Shown piece after piece: positions 1-11,132 of a stretch of DNA of 64,000 nt. Location of the stretch: contig NC_059388.1 of assembly GCF_019703515.2 (NCBI RefSeq), positions 4,491,979-4,555,978 of the forward strand, written 5' to 3'. The translations under genes were made by a program, and so were the position numbers. Numbering within the stretch: the stretch's first letter is position 1; each line of letters starts with the position of its first letter. The notes under the pieces are model-generated. The model saw only the letters and a list, made by a program, of their open reading frames with translations, ran no database searches and was not told where the DNA came from. The stretch comes from Myxocyprinus asiaticus (lineage: Eukaryota; Chordata; Actinopteri; Cypriniformes; Catostomidae).

Positions 1-72
1 TTTATCTGAGTTAGGTTTTACGACTGTGTTAGGCCTGCCTTTGTCTTCTATCTGACTACATGAGGCCCAACA
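1..72 (-). repeat. Start of the 3' LTR of copy 1 (cut by the window edge)
   Basis: On the minus strand the sequence starting at 72 (TGTTGGGCCTC...) matches the start of the plus-strand LTR at 21952 and, apart from an indel, the start of the 5' LTR at 7959. A purine-rich stretch (about 73-85, AAAGTGGTGAA on the minus strand) precedes it and could be the polypurine tract. The rest of this LTR lies outside the window. Confidence 0.7.
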
Positions 73-468
73 TTCACCACTTTAGTCTGAAGAGTTGGTT
101 GTTGTCCAGCATCTTTAGAGCAACTGAAGGGCCGAACAGTTCTTGTCGGTTCACAGTAACCTGTGGGTTATGCCATCCATGTATTCCTGATAGGAAGGAA
201 AATGGTTGCACAGTCCATGCAGTTCATTAGAGTTCACAGAGGCTTTATCGTCTGGACAGAGATTGAAGCACATCTGGGCATAGAACTTCTAGCTAAAACT
301 AAAACTACATTCATCACACATAAATATTTCAAGTTATTGGAAGGCACAGCATTAACCGTAACACAATCCTTTGTTGTTTTTTGGTCATAACACAAAATCA
401 AAGTAGAACCTGACATTGGTTACTAGGAACAAAATGTTAGAGGAAAGGAGGGTTAAAGGTTAAAAGGC

Positions 469-1296
469 TTATCCTTGGAAATGATTGGGGTTAACCTGTG
501 GGATGGGCTCAGACTGGTGTGTAAAATGCGGCTGTACGAGGAGTGAGTCCAGTCTGGCCTGTAGGTGTTGAATGTACCTGTACATGGCGTGTGCAATAAT
601 TGCGATGATGATCCAACCACAAAGGAGGAGCCAGAGGCCAACCAAACTGATAGGGTGTTCTCGGTAAGTTGACGATCTGCTTATGTGACTAGGAAATATA
701 GTGGTCAAGCCAGTCGGTTTGAGACTGAACTTCACTGATTTCGTCCCTTCAGCCTGAAGCTGCTGTTGAAGGGTGTCATCAATGGTGAGGTTGTGACCTC
801 TAAATGCATCCATGATCTCAATTTCTGCGTCATGTTTGTCGACGTTGAGATGATGGAGGACAATATCGTCAATGTGCACGGTGGCTCCTTGGGGAACCAT
901 TAAGAACACCATTTGGTTTGGTAGCCTTAGTTTAGTGGCTGTATCATGGCAGTTGTATGATATTGGGATTTCGGTGGCTGGTGTGTTAATGAGCCAGCGA
1001 TTGCCTGCTCACTCTACCCTTGTCTCTGTTCCTTCATCTTTGATGGACATGCTACCATGACACTTGTTCAGGGAATTCGGCTCTTAGTTCGCAGAGGTAG
1101 TTAGTCACCTCTCTAACAAAGGAGTTGCGTTTTGACAAACCCAATGTATGTACTTTGTCTTGGTACACATGTTTAGGTTAGGGATAAGGTAGAGTGAGGG
1201 GTTCTCATCATGGTAGGCGAGTGTTGGTGGTGTTTTGAGGTGAATGTGTGCATTACCTCTATGAAAACCAACATTAAATACGGACTTTAGTCTATA
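469..1296 (-). pseudogene. env, C-terminal part with membrane anchor
   Basis: The open frame at 469-912 (147 codons) ends in a transmembrane protein tail. A strongly hydrophobic segment near residues 93-112 (LVGLWLLLCGWIIIAIIAH) is followed by a short polar tail, as expected for the anchor of a retroelement envelope. The frame before it (1105-1296) has cysteine-containing ectodomain sequence and then stops. The block is separated from the upstream env part (2549-2895) by the Tc1 insertion, so env is disrupted. Envelope function is inferred from position (between pol remnant and 3' LTR) and topology. The ectodomain patterns recall F-like envelopes of errantiviruses, but that link is tentative. 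Confidence 0.6.
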
Positions 1297-2548
1297 TACA
1301 CTATGTTGCCAAAAGTATTCGCTCACCCATCCAAATAATTGAATTCAGGTGTTCCAATCACTTCCATGGCCACAGGTGTATAAAATGAAGCACCTAGGCA
1401 TGCAGACTGCTTCTACAAACATTTGTGAAAGAATGGGCCGCTCTCAGGAGCTCAGTAAATTCCAGCGTGGTACTGTGATAGGATGCCACCTGTGCAACAA
1501 GTCTAGTCATGAAATTTCCTCGCTACTAAATATTCCACAGTCAACTGTCAGTGGTATTATAACAAAGTGGAAGCGATTTGGAATGACAGCAACTCAGCCA
1601 CGAAGTGGTAGGCCACGTAAAATGACAGAGCGGGGTCAGCGGATGCTGAGGCGCAAAGTGCGCAGAGGTCGCCAACTTTCTGCAGAGTCAGTCGCTACAG
1701 ACCTCCAAAGTTCATGTGGCCTTCAGATTAGCTCAAGAACAGTGTGTAGAGAGCTTCATGGAATGGGTTTCCATGGCCGAGCAGCTGCATCCAAGCCATA
1801 CATCACCAAGTGCAATGCAAAGCGTCGGATGCAGTGGTGTAAAGCACGCCGCCACTGGACTCTAGAGCAGTGGAAACGCGTTCTCTGGAGTGACAAATCA
1901 CGCTTCTTCATCTGGCAATCTGATGGACGAGTCTGGGTTTGGCAGTTGCCAGGAGGACAGTACTTGTCTGATTGCATTGTGCCAACTGTGAAGTTTGGTG
2001 AAGGGGGGATTATGGTGTGGGGTTGTTTTTCAGGAGCTGGGCTTGGCCCCTTAGTTCCAGTGAAAGGAACTCTGAATGCTTCAGCATACCAAGAAATTTT
2101 GGACAATTCCATGCTCCCAACTTTGTGGGAACAGTTTGGGGATGGCCCCTTCCTGTTCCAACGTGACTGCGCACCAGTGCACAAAGCAAGGTCCATAAAG
2201 ACATGGATGAGCGAGTTTGGTGTGGAAGAACTTGACTGGCCTGCACAGAGTCCTGACCTCAACCCGATAGAGCACCTTTGGGATGAATTAGAGCGAAGAC
2301 TGCGAGCCAGGCCTTCTCGTCCAACATCAGTGTCTGACCTCACAAATGCGCTTCTGGAAGAATGGTCAAAAATTCCCATAAACACACTCCTAAACCTTGT
2401 GGAAAGCCTCCCCAGAAGAGTTGAAGCTGTTAAAGCTGCAAAGGGTGGGCCGACGTCATATTAAACCCTATGGATTAAGAATGGGATGTCACTTAAGTTC
2501 ATATGCGTCTAAAGGCAGATGAGCGAATACTTTTGGCAATATAGTGTA
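1297..2548 (+). mobile_element. Tc1-like DNA transposon, apparently complete
   Basis: Inverted repeats start ACTATGTTGCCAAAAGTATT on the left (after TA at 1297-1298) and match the reverse complement of the right end (TA at 2547-2548) over about 28 bases with one mismatch. The TA dinucleotides are the expected target duplication. The interior is about 1.25 kb, normal for Tc1, and holds one intact transposase frame. It is inserted in the env of the minus-strand LTR element and reads in the opposite direction. Confidence 0.93.
1433..2464 (+). CDS. Tc1-like transposase (DD34E), open frame
   Basis: This is a Tc1/mariner transposase that cuts and pastes its own element at TA sites. The frame opens at 1349, but the methionine at 1433 ([13 protein letters not shown]) fits the family start and gives about 343 residues, the usual length. 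The N-terminal third is a paired-like helix-turn-helix DNA-binding region with a GRPRK hook (about residues 60-65). The catalytic DDE triad is visible: D in WSDKSRF, D in [10 protein letters not shown], and E in [12 protein letters not shown]. The end has the typical [13 protein letters not shown] tail. There is no internal stop. WSDKS for WSDES and QRDCAP for QQDNAP are departures beside the catalytic aspartates and may weaken it. Host promoter signals were not identified. Confidence 0.92.
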   Translation: MGRSQELSKFQRGTVIGCHLCNKSSHEISSLLNIPQSTVSGIITKWKRFGMTATQPRSGRPRKMTERGQRMLRRKVRRGRQLSAESVATDLQSSCGLQISSRTVCRELHGMGFHGRAAASKPYITKCNAKRRMQWCKARRHWTLEQWKRVLWSDKSRFFIWQSDGRVWVWQLPGGQYLSDCIVPTVKFGEGGIMVWGCFSGAGLGPLVPVKGTLNASAYQEILDNSMLPTLWEQFGDGPFLFQRDCAPVHKARSIKTWMSEFGVEELDWPAQSPDLNPIEHLWDELERRLRARPSRPTSVSDLTNALLEEWSKIPINTLLNLVESLPRRVEAVKAAKGGPTSY

Positions 2549-2895
2549 TATTCTGCCTATGACTGTAGATTGAGGATAAATCCTATTTTGAGGATCTGAG
2601 GATTTACATGGATTGGAATTTCAATGCCAAAACTATATGCCAGGTGTATCTGTGAAGGTTGCACAATGGAGATAGTAGCAGATCTAAGGATTTGTTCGAC
2701 AAGGTCTAGGGAGACCAGGTAAGCTGGAATCCTTCCACCACTCAGACTGTTGACTGAGGAGCTAATTTCCCTGAGGTCCTGCATTAGATCTCTAATGATA
2801 CACACATAAGTTGTCTTCTCTGACAAAATCCCTAAAGCCTGCAAAGTGTTATTGATAAGAACGGAGTGCAAATTTACAGTGACTACAGTACCCTG
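2549..2895 (-). pseudogene. env, upstream ectodomain part
   Basis: The 104-codon frame at 2557-2871 lies directly downstream of the protease remnant and upstream of the Tc1 insertion on the minus strand. It contains helical, leucine-rich sequence followed by a GGRIPAYLVS motif and an IEIPIHV...GFILNL strand-like block. That pattern resembles the region before the anchor in F-like retroelement envelopes. A stop precedes the Tc1 junction, so env was probably already damaged. There is no signal peptide or recognisable surface subunit, so the 5' part of env appears deleted together with pol. Confidence 0.5.
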
Positions 2896-2899
2896 AAGG

Positions 2900-3360
2900 G
2901 TTTTATTCAGGCCCTGTAATTGTTCTTATTGGAGTCGTCGTCTCTGCTGGATTTTTGGACGATGGCGACTTGTCCATCTGAAGCTGGCAAACTGTTTTCT
3001 GGACCAAGTGGTTTCAGTATGTCAACCTGAGCCCACATGTGTCCACTACGGCAGTCAATGAGCAGAGCCAATCGGTTCAGTAGGTCCTGGCCAACCAACA
3101 GTGGTTCCGTATTAATGGGACATATATAAACAGGGTCTATTAGCATCATCCCTTGAAAGGTGTCAATCCAGGCCCGTTTTGTGATAGACGACCGATCTTG
3201 CATGTAGCTTGTGATGCTTACGTTGCAGGTCTCTGTCTATAATGGTTTGCCAAGGGAGAGCTTTGCTCTAGCCACCTCTGCGAAGGTGTTGGAACCCATT
3301 AGACTATTTCGGAACCGGTATCGAGTAGTGCATGGGAGCTGAATGACCCATGTGTCAGGA
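2900..3360 (-). pseudogene. Retroviral-type aspartic protease remnant
   Basis: On the minus strand the active-site signature LLDTGSE is read near 3335-3315, followed at once by a stop. About 50 codons further on, in the frame at 3203-2907, the C-terminal signature of these proteases is seen (PLLVGQDLLNRLALLID). The spacing of about 90 codons suits a retroelement protease that processes Gag-Pol. In-frame stops after DTGSEIV and near 3242 break it. The frame then ends and env follows, so RT and integrase are missing. Confidence 0.65.
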
Positions 3361-3514
3361 GTTGCCCTTATGGTACAGATCGTCCAAGAAGGTCAGAAAA
3401 GGAGGGTGTGGCATGTTAGGAGTCACTGTTTTGGGGAGCAACTTGGACCCTGTTCCCCTATTCCCGACCTACAAAGTAAACTTTGGTGTTAATGATAGGG
3501 GGTACATTGTCTAG

Positions 3515-4623
3515 TCATACTGACGGGGTTTCAGTGCCATGTTCCTTTGAGGAGGTCGGCAGACCTGGTGAACAATGGAGCACATCAAGCTTAGTTACTA
3601 ACTCAGTCAAGCTTCTCCTTATATCCTCCATTTCCTCTCTCAAATCTTGTTCTCTGAGGTGATTTGAAACCTTTTCTACCCACCCTCTTGTTTGGGTTTT
3701 CATTCCTTTCCTTTCTGCCGGCGAACATTTTGTTGTTTAGGCCTGCCATGACCCTGGGGGTGTGTCTGGTTACCACCCCCCTGGTTCTGTTGCCTACCCT
3801 GCTGGCGGGGTGATCGGCACCTCTGGGGTCCGGTTCTAGCATTCACCTTAACGCGAGGCATTTCGTTACCTTCAAGCGCTAGGTCTGCATATAAGGTTTG
3901 GATCCCCAGGGCTCTGGCATCACCTTTGTGCCCTCGGGCAGGGCGCACACCTGTCTCCCATGCCAGTTGTGCATATCTTCTGATTTCCTGCATGGTGGGG
4001 TTGCCCATTCTGCAGTGCATCGTGACGTCATATCGCACACACTCGTGGAGGTTGTGAAGGAAAAGAGACTTGAAAGCTTGTTCCTCCTCCAGACCTGGTG
4101 CGTTACTTCCTTGGAAGTACGTGGTTCTCAGGCGTCTGTAATACTCACGTGGAGGCTCGTGCCTCTTCTGGGTGATGGCGAAAGCAGCTATGGTAGCGGA
4201 GGCTTCATCGATATACAGTGAATACTTCTCGTGTAGGGCTTTACACAGAGCTAAGTAGTGGTTTTGTGTACCAGTCGGTAGCATTTCCATGAACGCATGG
4301 ACACTCCTTACCGTGGTCTTCCATATGAGTTTGAGTTTTTCAAGCGACAAAGCATAAGGTAAGTCAACCAGGCAGTGCTCAATTTCCCTAAGATAATTGT
4401 CGATGTTTGAATCTCGATTACTTGGGTCAAAGCATTCTATGTCCCCTGCGAGGGACTTGAGTTGTCGGATGCACAAGCGTTGGTGGCGGTATGACCACAG
4501 GTCGTCCGAGTCATCCGAAACACCATAGTCACTCGGATCGCTATAGCGATGAGGACGACTTCCTCCCCTTCGTGGTGGGGAAGGAGTCCAGTCGACGTGT
4601 GGGGGGTGGACCCCGGGTTGCAT
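3515..4623 (-). CDS. gag, capsid-like and C-terminal part
   Basis: The main frame (4623-3700, 307 codons) has an acidic Asp/Ser-rich start (DPSDYGVSDDSDDL). A capsid-type helical domain follows at about residues 60-225, with EYYRRLRTTYF and FKSLFLHNLHECVRYDV as landmark segments resembling retrotransposon Gag capsids. The C-terminus is Arg/Gln/Gly-rich with no CCHC zinc knuckle. A short frame at 3703-3515 continues gag with a coiled-coil-like segment (EEMEDIRRSLTELVTKLDVL). It overlaps the upstream gag frame (5440-4541) by 83 bases in a different frame, so either a frameshift mutation or programmed shifting separates the two halves. Confidence 0.6.
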
Positions 4624-5440
4624 ACAGCTCCCTGGCTAATGGGATCTTCGAGCCGCTTGCACCACTCTGGGCTTGAAAATAATTGTCCCCCCTCCGTGGT
4701 GTGGAATCAGTCGGTTTGAAACACACGGTGGCGTGACTGAAAACTGACTGAGGAGGGCAACTGTAAGGAGGGGCACCTGCATCCAACCAGCGGGCCGCTG
4801 GAGGAGCTTGAAAGGTGTCTTGGAGGACGAAGTCAGAGACTGTACCACTAGGGGCAGCTCGGCTCCTAGCGTGTGTCCCTGGGTTTCTCAGGGGCACATT
4901 CCTACGCGTAGCGCTAAAGAGGGGGCCCTCTTCTATGTCAGATGTTGTGCTGTGTTTTTCAGCTGCACTTACCTGATCTGACTCTACTCTTAGCTGGGCA
5001 GCTTGAAGCTGCCTGCGCAGGGTTTCGTTTTCCTCCTGTATCAGGGCATTATCTTCCTGTGCCTGGACTTTCTCAGCTTGGGTGCACCTAACGTCTTGGT
5101 GCAGGCTGAGATTTTCCCTCTGCACCGCTTTGTAGCTGCTCTGCAGCTGGGCGAGCTGGGCCTCGTACTCTGCGGTTTGGAGTTGGGTTTTGCGGTGATG
5201 AAGAAGGAACATTTGGCCCACTAGGTCTGGGATTGTGCGCTTTGGCTTCCCGACCGGGTTGTTGACATAATTAACTAGTTCCTGCAATGCTTCATCACAA
5301 CGACTAATATTGTAGCCGTTAAGGTTATCTCTCTCCTCTGTGGAGAGACGGAGGACAGCAGCGACTACATCTTGCATTGCTGGGTCGATTGACCTCTGTG
5401 GAGCTTCAGCTCCAGTCATGCGGGGCGATTGGTGACTCAT
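4541..5440 (-). CDS. gag, N-terminal coiled-coil part
   Basis: This 299-codon frame starts at MSHQSPRMTGAEAPQ, 430 bases downstream of the primer binding site. After a short globular-looking start, residues about 75-155 form a long heptad-rich coiled coil (QLQTAEYEAQLAQLQSSYKA onward) suited to Gag assembly. A Pro/Ala-rich linker follows. It is clearly homologous, residue by residue, to the plus-strand frame at 24392-25199, which confirms a real coding region rather than a chance frame. The C-terminal 30 residues (from PPPTRRLDSF) are in the wrong frame relative to the capsid part. Confidence 0.75.
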   Translation of the reverse strand: MSHQSPRMTGAEAPQRSIDPAMQDVVAAVLRLSTEERDNLNGYNISRCDEALQELVNYVNNPVGKPKRTIPDLVGQMFLLHHRKTQLQTAEYEAQLAQLQSSYKAVQRENLSLHQDVRCTQAEKVQAQEDNALIQEENETLRRQLQAAQLRVESDQVSAAEKHSTTSDIEEGPLFSATRRNVPLRNPGTHARSRAAPSGTVSDFVLQDTFQAPPAARWLDAGAPPYSCPPQSVFSHATVCFKPTDSTPRRGDNYFQAQSGASGSKIPLARELYATRGPPPTRRLDSFPTTKGRKSSSSL

Positions 5441-5869
5441 TTTACTGGGGCAGTAAAAATTATTGCAACACAGTGGCTCTGATAGCTTGTTGTTTTACAG
5501 TTGCTATAATGCTGACACGAAGGCACAGGTGGGAGGCTTCGACCTGTGGCTTACAGACTACTGTTATGTAATGTGCAAATTTCACTGCGTAATCTCTTTT
5601 GTGAACGTCAATGAAGTGACTTGGCACCTCTCTGTAACACCTAGATGAAAGCGTTAGGAGTTAAATAACAACAGCAGGTTTTAAGCAGACCATCGTAAAT
5701 TTACCAACCTCTAATTCACTCTTAAGAGCACTTTCACACCACCACTGGCTTATGTTTGGCAAGTTGTGAGAAGTAAATTGTCAAACAGAACCAAACTTTG
5801 AAGTAATGATTCAAGTTATTACTTTGGATTCTTATGCATACACACTGTGACAGAACTGGCACGTAGGAT
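5441..5869 (-). other. Untranslated leader of copy 1
   Basis: This stretch lies between the primer binding site and the gag start and has no long frame. It aligns with 23965-24391 of copy 2, so it belongs to the element. Confidence 0.6.
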
Positions 5870-5887
5870 GCCTCACACAGGGCACCA
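5870..5887 (-). promoter_or_regulatory. Primer binding site, probably tRNA-Met
   Basis: On the minus strand the 18 bases start TGGTGCCC and end GTGAGGC, a few bases after the LTR end. The plus-strand complement (GCCTCACACAGGGCACCA) ends in CCA and resembles the 3' end of elongator tRNA-Met. The tRNA assignment is from memory and was not checked. Confidence 0.5.
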
Positions 5888-5894
5888 ATTATTA

Positions 5895-7959
5895 TGTAGG
5901 GCTTTACTGGTTGTTTAGATCAGTGTTACGATCAGAAATAATTAATAATTATTTATTTAATTATTAATCAATATTTAATTTAATTAATTGAATCTAACTC
6001 ATTAAAACCTCATATGGGTCTCCAGTAAATGTAGTGCGCTACGTTTAGGAGCGGGTTTGGTTATTAGCAATAATTAATAATTATCAAAGATAATTACAAA
6101 TTATTAAAATCAATAGAACATTGACGAGAATCAATGTTAGCTTTTTTTAATCCTTTAAATCAACAATTATCTAATATAATCATTAATCATTAACATCGAT
6201 GAAACATTAATTAAAATTAACACTAGCTTACTGATCATTCAAATTCAACAATCATCAAAGATAATTATCAATTATCAAAAATCAACAGAATATTAATAAG
6301 GATTAACATTGATGGGGCACCACCCTGGAGTCAGGGACTAATAACCAGATAGTATAACAGTCTCAATATTAGATTGTTTTCTTAGGAAAATCGACATCCG
6401 AAGAATATCGATTTTCGGGGGAAAAAAACAACGAATGAAGGCTTGAATCCGAGCACTGACATCCCGTCATCATGACACAGGTGTATGCAAAACAAACCAA
6501 AACACTTCTCTTTGAAGTATAACAAAGTTTATTTATGCAGTAATATCAATTAATAATTAATACAATGCAGTCAATAAACTTCCGACTTACAACTACAAAC
6601 AAAACAGTGATATGATTAGATATGGAAATCAAAATAATCCTATAACACATGAGATGTGTGTGTGAGAGAGCGAGTGTGTGTGTGTGTAAGGAGGGACGTG
6701 CACAAAATGGCGGACGTGACTCTCATGGAGAGTATGTCACGTGAGACTTCCGGCCATGGAATATGACCGCGAATGTGGGCGGAGAGAAACCAGTCAATGG
6801 CGTCTACCAGTTACCGCGTGAATCCGCCTGTACGATAGCTTAGGGACAAAGCTGAGCTTTATCAGGAAGTTATCCACTAGCCAAAAATGTGTGCCAGAAT
6901 GTTTGTGAGGGATCGTGCGTGCGTGTGCGTGTGTGTGTGTGTGGTTAGTACAAGAGAGAGAGAGAGAGAGAATTAAGTGACGGCCCCAAAGCCAATTTCG
7001 CACTCGTGGGAGTGAAAGCAGCTGTTAGTTTATCACTCAGAGACACGGTGGACGGCTCGTAAACAGCCCCGCGTTCTTTGATTCTTTAATGGATAAACTC
7101 AGTTTGCCGGTCTCACCCACGATGGCGGAAATGCACAACAGCCCACTGTGGTTGGACCACAATACAGCAAATCAAATTTGTGATAATTAATACCCTGAGT
7201 ATTAATAATGAGCGGACATGGCGGTCCGTAAACTGTACAAGCAAAAACCTTGAAACACAAGAATAACACACTATAATATTCTATCTCTGCCCAGATGTAA
7301 ACCTCTTGAATCGCATGAGGATGCAGGTGGAATGTGTGTTCATCCGTCCCTTAACTCAGACTCGGTTCCTCGAGGCTTGGGTGATGACAGGAGGCCGTTT
7401 CCTCACTCTGTTGGCGGGCGGTATGGCTGCTGATTCTCGGCGGGCTGGCAGAGAAATCAGAAACGTCAACTTGATTGAAGATGGAAGAGAAATCTTTAAT
7501 CTCTTCACTTCTGCAGGCAAACGGATGAAGACGCGGATTGCTCGGCGGTCTCCTTCGGATCCGTTAGAGTGTTCAGTTGAACACAGAGTAATCTCAACTC
7601 GTCCAGCGAGATGGAGATTGTATGGCCACAGTTTCAAGTCGGACGTTACTTCCCTGAGAGCAGCGATGAGCTGCGTCTATCCACGGTGAGCAAAGTTGCT
7701 GGAAGTAAATCCCGGAAGCATTTTAGAGGTATTTCTACTCCTGATGATGTCATGACTGAGGGACGTTCTGTTGTGTGCCTCATCCAATAGGAGTTGAGAG
7801 TTCGATCCTTTAGTGAGCAAGGCTTCATGGGATTTGTAGTCTGTTTTGGACTCCCTTTGTTTGATTTTGGCGCGATTTTTATCAGTATAATTTATGACTT
7901 ATGTGGGGGCCTGAGTTAGGTTTTACGACTGTGTTAGGCCTGCCTTTGGAGTCCCAACA
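5895..7959 (-). repeat. 5' LTR of copy 1 (about 2.07 kb)
   Basis: The LTR begins TGTTGGG at 7959 and ends CCTACA at 5895. It aligns along its length with the plus-strand LTRs at 21952-23939 and 25200-34870. It contains an AT-rich block near 5940-6310 made of degenerate roughly 80-base direct repeats, and GT and AG microsatellites (6655-6690, 6915-6970). An AATAAA-containing segment near 6525-6540 on the minus strand could serve polyadenylation. The frames at 7306-7689 and opposite have no resemblance to known proteins and are ignored. Confidence 0.75.
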
Positions 7960-9965
7960 GTAGCTGCGATGCTGTTCATAAAGGCCACAGAGGTTGGCTT
8001 CTGGGGTGACTTTTAAGGTTTTAATGGAGCAGGAGGCGACAAGTTTCTGCTGTAAGGAAAAGAAGGTCCGTTTTTTCGAGGCTGAGAATGAGATGATGAA
8101 TAGTCCTCCAGGTCTATATGTCAAATGCAATGTTCTCTGAGATTACAGATGTGGAAACAGAAAGATACAATGGGATGTACACCTGCATGTCATCAGCATA
8201 GCAGTGAGAACAGAACCCAATAAGATTATATCACATTGTAGATATAATAGATATCATAGATATTTAAACAGTTACAGACTAAGTTGGTTTATAACACACT
8301 CTCTTGGAAATCCTGACAAAGTCCTGTCAGTCTAGACTACAAAGCCTCAAGGTTTCTCAACAAAGAGCTCCAACATTAAACACACATAGCAACAGTTAAT
8401 TGGCCTTCTAAACCTACCAATGAGTTGTTACTTAGGGGTCCCAGCACCAAAAGTACCCTACTGTATTGTACTGATTTTCTTCTTCTTCTTCCATAAAAGT
8501 GTCTGGGCAACAAAAATCCTACAGGAACCAAATTTGTCAGGATGGTCCAAAATCCATGGTCCAATTTTTTTTAAATGACTATTTTTGTAAAATAAATAAA
8601 TAAATAATTAAAACTCAGCCCAAGTGTGTGAATAGCTCAAATGCTGATTGTTTCTATTCAACAGAACGAGCTTAGAATATAAGTGTTTATTTTGTCTGTG
8701 CAGTATGGTAGACTGCAAGGTTTTTGTGCTATGAAAAACATGCTGGACCCAAGGTACACTACTATTCTTTCACATATATATATTGTTCTCTTCTAGTTTT
8801 AGAGCTCTATGTTAAGTACATCAGTACAATTCACCAGTTGATGTGGGAAGCACGGAAGTGCAATAAAGAATGAGCAAGGAGAAGATGAAAGATCACAATA
8901 TTTCATAGTTTTGAATCTAAAAATGTACCTTGACTCATGACTCAAATATAGAAATATTATGATATCACCACGTCCCTGCTGATTCCCACTCCTACTGGCC
9001 AAACAAACTAATGAGGCATAAAAACAGTCATTCACAGAAAACATAACAGCAAAACATTGCACCACACTCACATATACAAAACATCATATTTCATTTTGCT
9101 GTCACCCTCAGGGATTCCTAGTCATCCCCATTGCTTCCAGAAGCAAGTTGATAAACAATCTGCACTGATATGTGTGGCACCTGACCAACAATTCAGTGTG
9201 GAATGGAGTCCCATGGGACAAAAGCTTCTATCAGAAGGTTAAAGAGGAAAAGATAACATCCCTTCAGTCCCAGAATACCACATCTTATCCATCCAATAAG
9301 GGATGACAACTTTTTAAATCAGAGCTTTGTGGCACTGGCAACCTATTTTCGTGCCTGCAATCTAAGTGTTTGTAATGGGGGCAGTTATATGTGAATGCAG
9401 GTGCAAAACGTCTGAGAAAATAAGAGATGGAGGATGAGGGCTGCCTCTGCCACAGATGGGACTCAGATGTTCAGAGAATATCTGCAAGAATATCAGGTTT
9501 CATTATTTGACTAAATCCCAAAGACACCTGCCTCTAGGATTGTGGTTGAAGATGAATGGTATGGGCTGTATGTTATAGGAAATGAAATGAAGTCTTACGG
9601 AGATGTGCAACTTCATATACTGTATATTTCAAATTTACCAATGATATAAAATGCAAACATTAAAAGTGAAGTACAGTATAATGATATAATACTGAGCAGC
9701 TAGGTCATTCCTACTATTCAGTTTTCATGTCCTCAACAAAAATGCTTTAATATATTAGATAAAATATTGAACACAATTTTTAAATTTAGAAATCATATTA
9801 GTTTTCTTCTACGGAGTGATTATTTGCACCTGGTGTAAATATCCCTGGCCAATTTATAATTGTTTATGTTACTAGTACAAAATGCAAATAGTGTATGCTA
9901 ACATTTACATTGTGGTGCAAATAGTATCTGTCTGTATTTACACTGTTTATACTTATTACACTATT
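7960..9965. other. Non-coding stretch, nothing recognised
   Basis: AT-rich sequence, presumably copine intron or old unrecognised repeats. A (AAAT)n run is at about 8590-8610. A short frame on the minus strand at 7882-8130 ends at the LTR junction and matches nothing I know. Confidence 0.4.
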
Positions 9966-11132
9966 TACACACACCGATGAGCCAAAACATTATGACCACT
10001 CACAGGTGAAGCAAAAAACATTGATCACAAGGTCACATGTCAAGGTCTGAGGTAGATTAGATGGAAATCAAACAATCAATTCTTGTAGTCAACTTGCTGA
10101 ATGCAGGAGAAATGGGCAGGAGTAAAGAACTGAGCGACTTTGACCAGGGTCAAATTTTTATGGCCAGAACACTGCGTCGGAGCATCTCTGAAACAGCAAG
10201 GATTGTGGGATGCTTCTGGTCAGCAGTGGTGAGCACCTACCGACAGTTGTCCAAGAGGGACAAACCACAAACTGGCGACAGGGTGTTGGGCGAATAAGGC
10301 TGATCGATGTGCGAGGGCAACGAAGGCTATCCCGTCTGGTCCGATCCAACAGAAGGTTTCAGTGGCACAAAAAAAAGTTTAATGATGGTTACAGGTCACA
10401 ACACTCAATGCATCGCACCCTGCTACATATGGGGCTGCGTAACCGCAGACTGGTCAGAGTGCCCATGATGACTCCTGTCCACCATCGAAAGCACCTTCAA
10501 TGTGCATGCAAGCGTCGGAACTGGACCTTGGAGCAGTGGAAGAAGGTTGCCTGGTCCGATGAGTCCCGTTTTCTTTTAGATCATGTGGACAGCTGTGTTT
10601 GTGTGCGCCGTTTACCTGGGGAAGTTATGGCACCAGGATGCACTGTGGGAACATGACAAACCTGTGAAGGGCGTGTGATGCTCTGGGCAATATTCTGCTG
10701 GGAAACCCCCGGCCATTCATGTGGACATCAATTTGACACACACCTACCTAAATATCGTTGCAGACCAGGTACACACCTTCATGGCAATGGTATTTCCTGA
10801 TGGCAGTGGCCTCTTTCAGCAGGATAATGTGCCCAGCCACACTGCACACATTGTTCAGGAATGATTTGAGGAACATAATGAAGAGTTCAAGGTGTTGCAT
10901 CAAGGTGAGCATTTGTCGGATGTGCTGGACCAACAAGTCCGATCCACGGCGGTTCCACCTTGCAACTTACTGGACTTGAAGGATCTGCTGCTAATGTCTT
11001 GGTGCCAGATACAGGATACCTTCAGGGGTCTTGTAGATTCCATGCCTCGGCATGTCGGCGCTGTTTTGGTGGCACATGGAGGACCAACAGCATATTAGGC
11101 AGGTGGTCATAATGTTTTGGCTCATCAGTGTA
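9966..11132 (+). pseudogene. Tc1-like transposon with broken transposase
   Basis: The ends form inverted repeats: ACCGATGAGCCAAAACATTA near 9973 and its complement ending at about 11130, flanked by TA (9966-9967, 11131-11132). Transposase pieces are in several frames. These are an N-terminal helix-turn-helix part at 10061-10297, a middle part at 10300-10656 with WSDESRF (first catalytic D), the second D region (FQQDNVPSHTAH) near 10818-10855, and a C-terminal MPRHVGAVLVAHGG. Stops and frameshifts separate them, so the gene is dead. It is a different family from the element at 1297-2548. Confidence 0.88.

Larger units (their letters stand above)
1..7959 (-). mobile_element. Env-bearing LTR retroelement, copy 1 (defective)
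   Basis: Read on the minus strand, the order is 5' LTR (7959-5895), primer binding site, leader, gag (5440-3515), aspartic protease remnant (about 3350-2907), env (about 2895-470) and the start of the 3' LTR, which leaves the window at position 1. No reverse transcriptase, RNase H or integrase is recognisable between protease and env, so most of pol has been lost and the copy is non-autonomous. A Tc1-like transposon interrupts env. The same family recurs on the plus strand at 21952-34880. The family was not named; a Ty3/Gypsy-like or endogenous-retrovirus-like element that acquired an envelope is the best description. Confidence 0.8.

Noticed and set aside
1756..2385. 209-codon minus-strand frame opposite the Tc1 transposase
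   Set aside because: It is the antisense shadow of the transposase and has no protein-like features.
7306..7828. Frames of 93-127 codons inside the LTR
   Set aside because: The same sequence is repeated in the other LTRs with stops and shifts, and it resembles no known protein.
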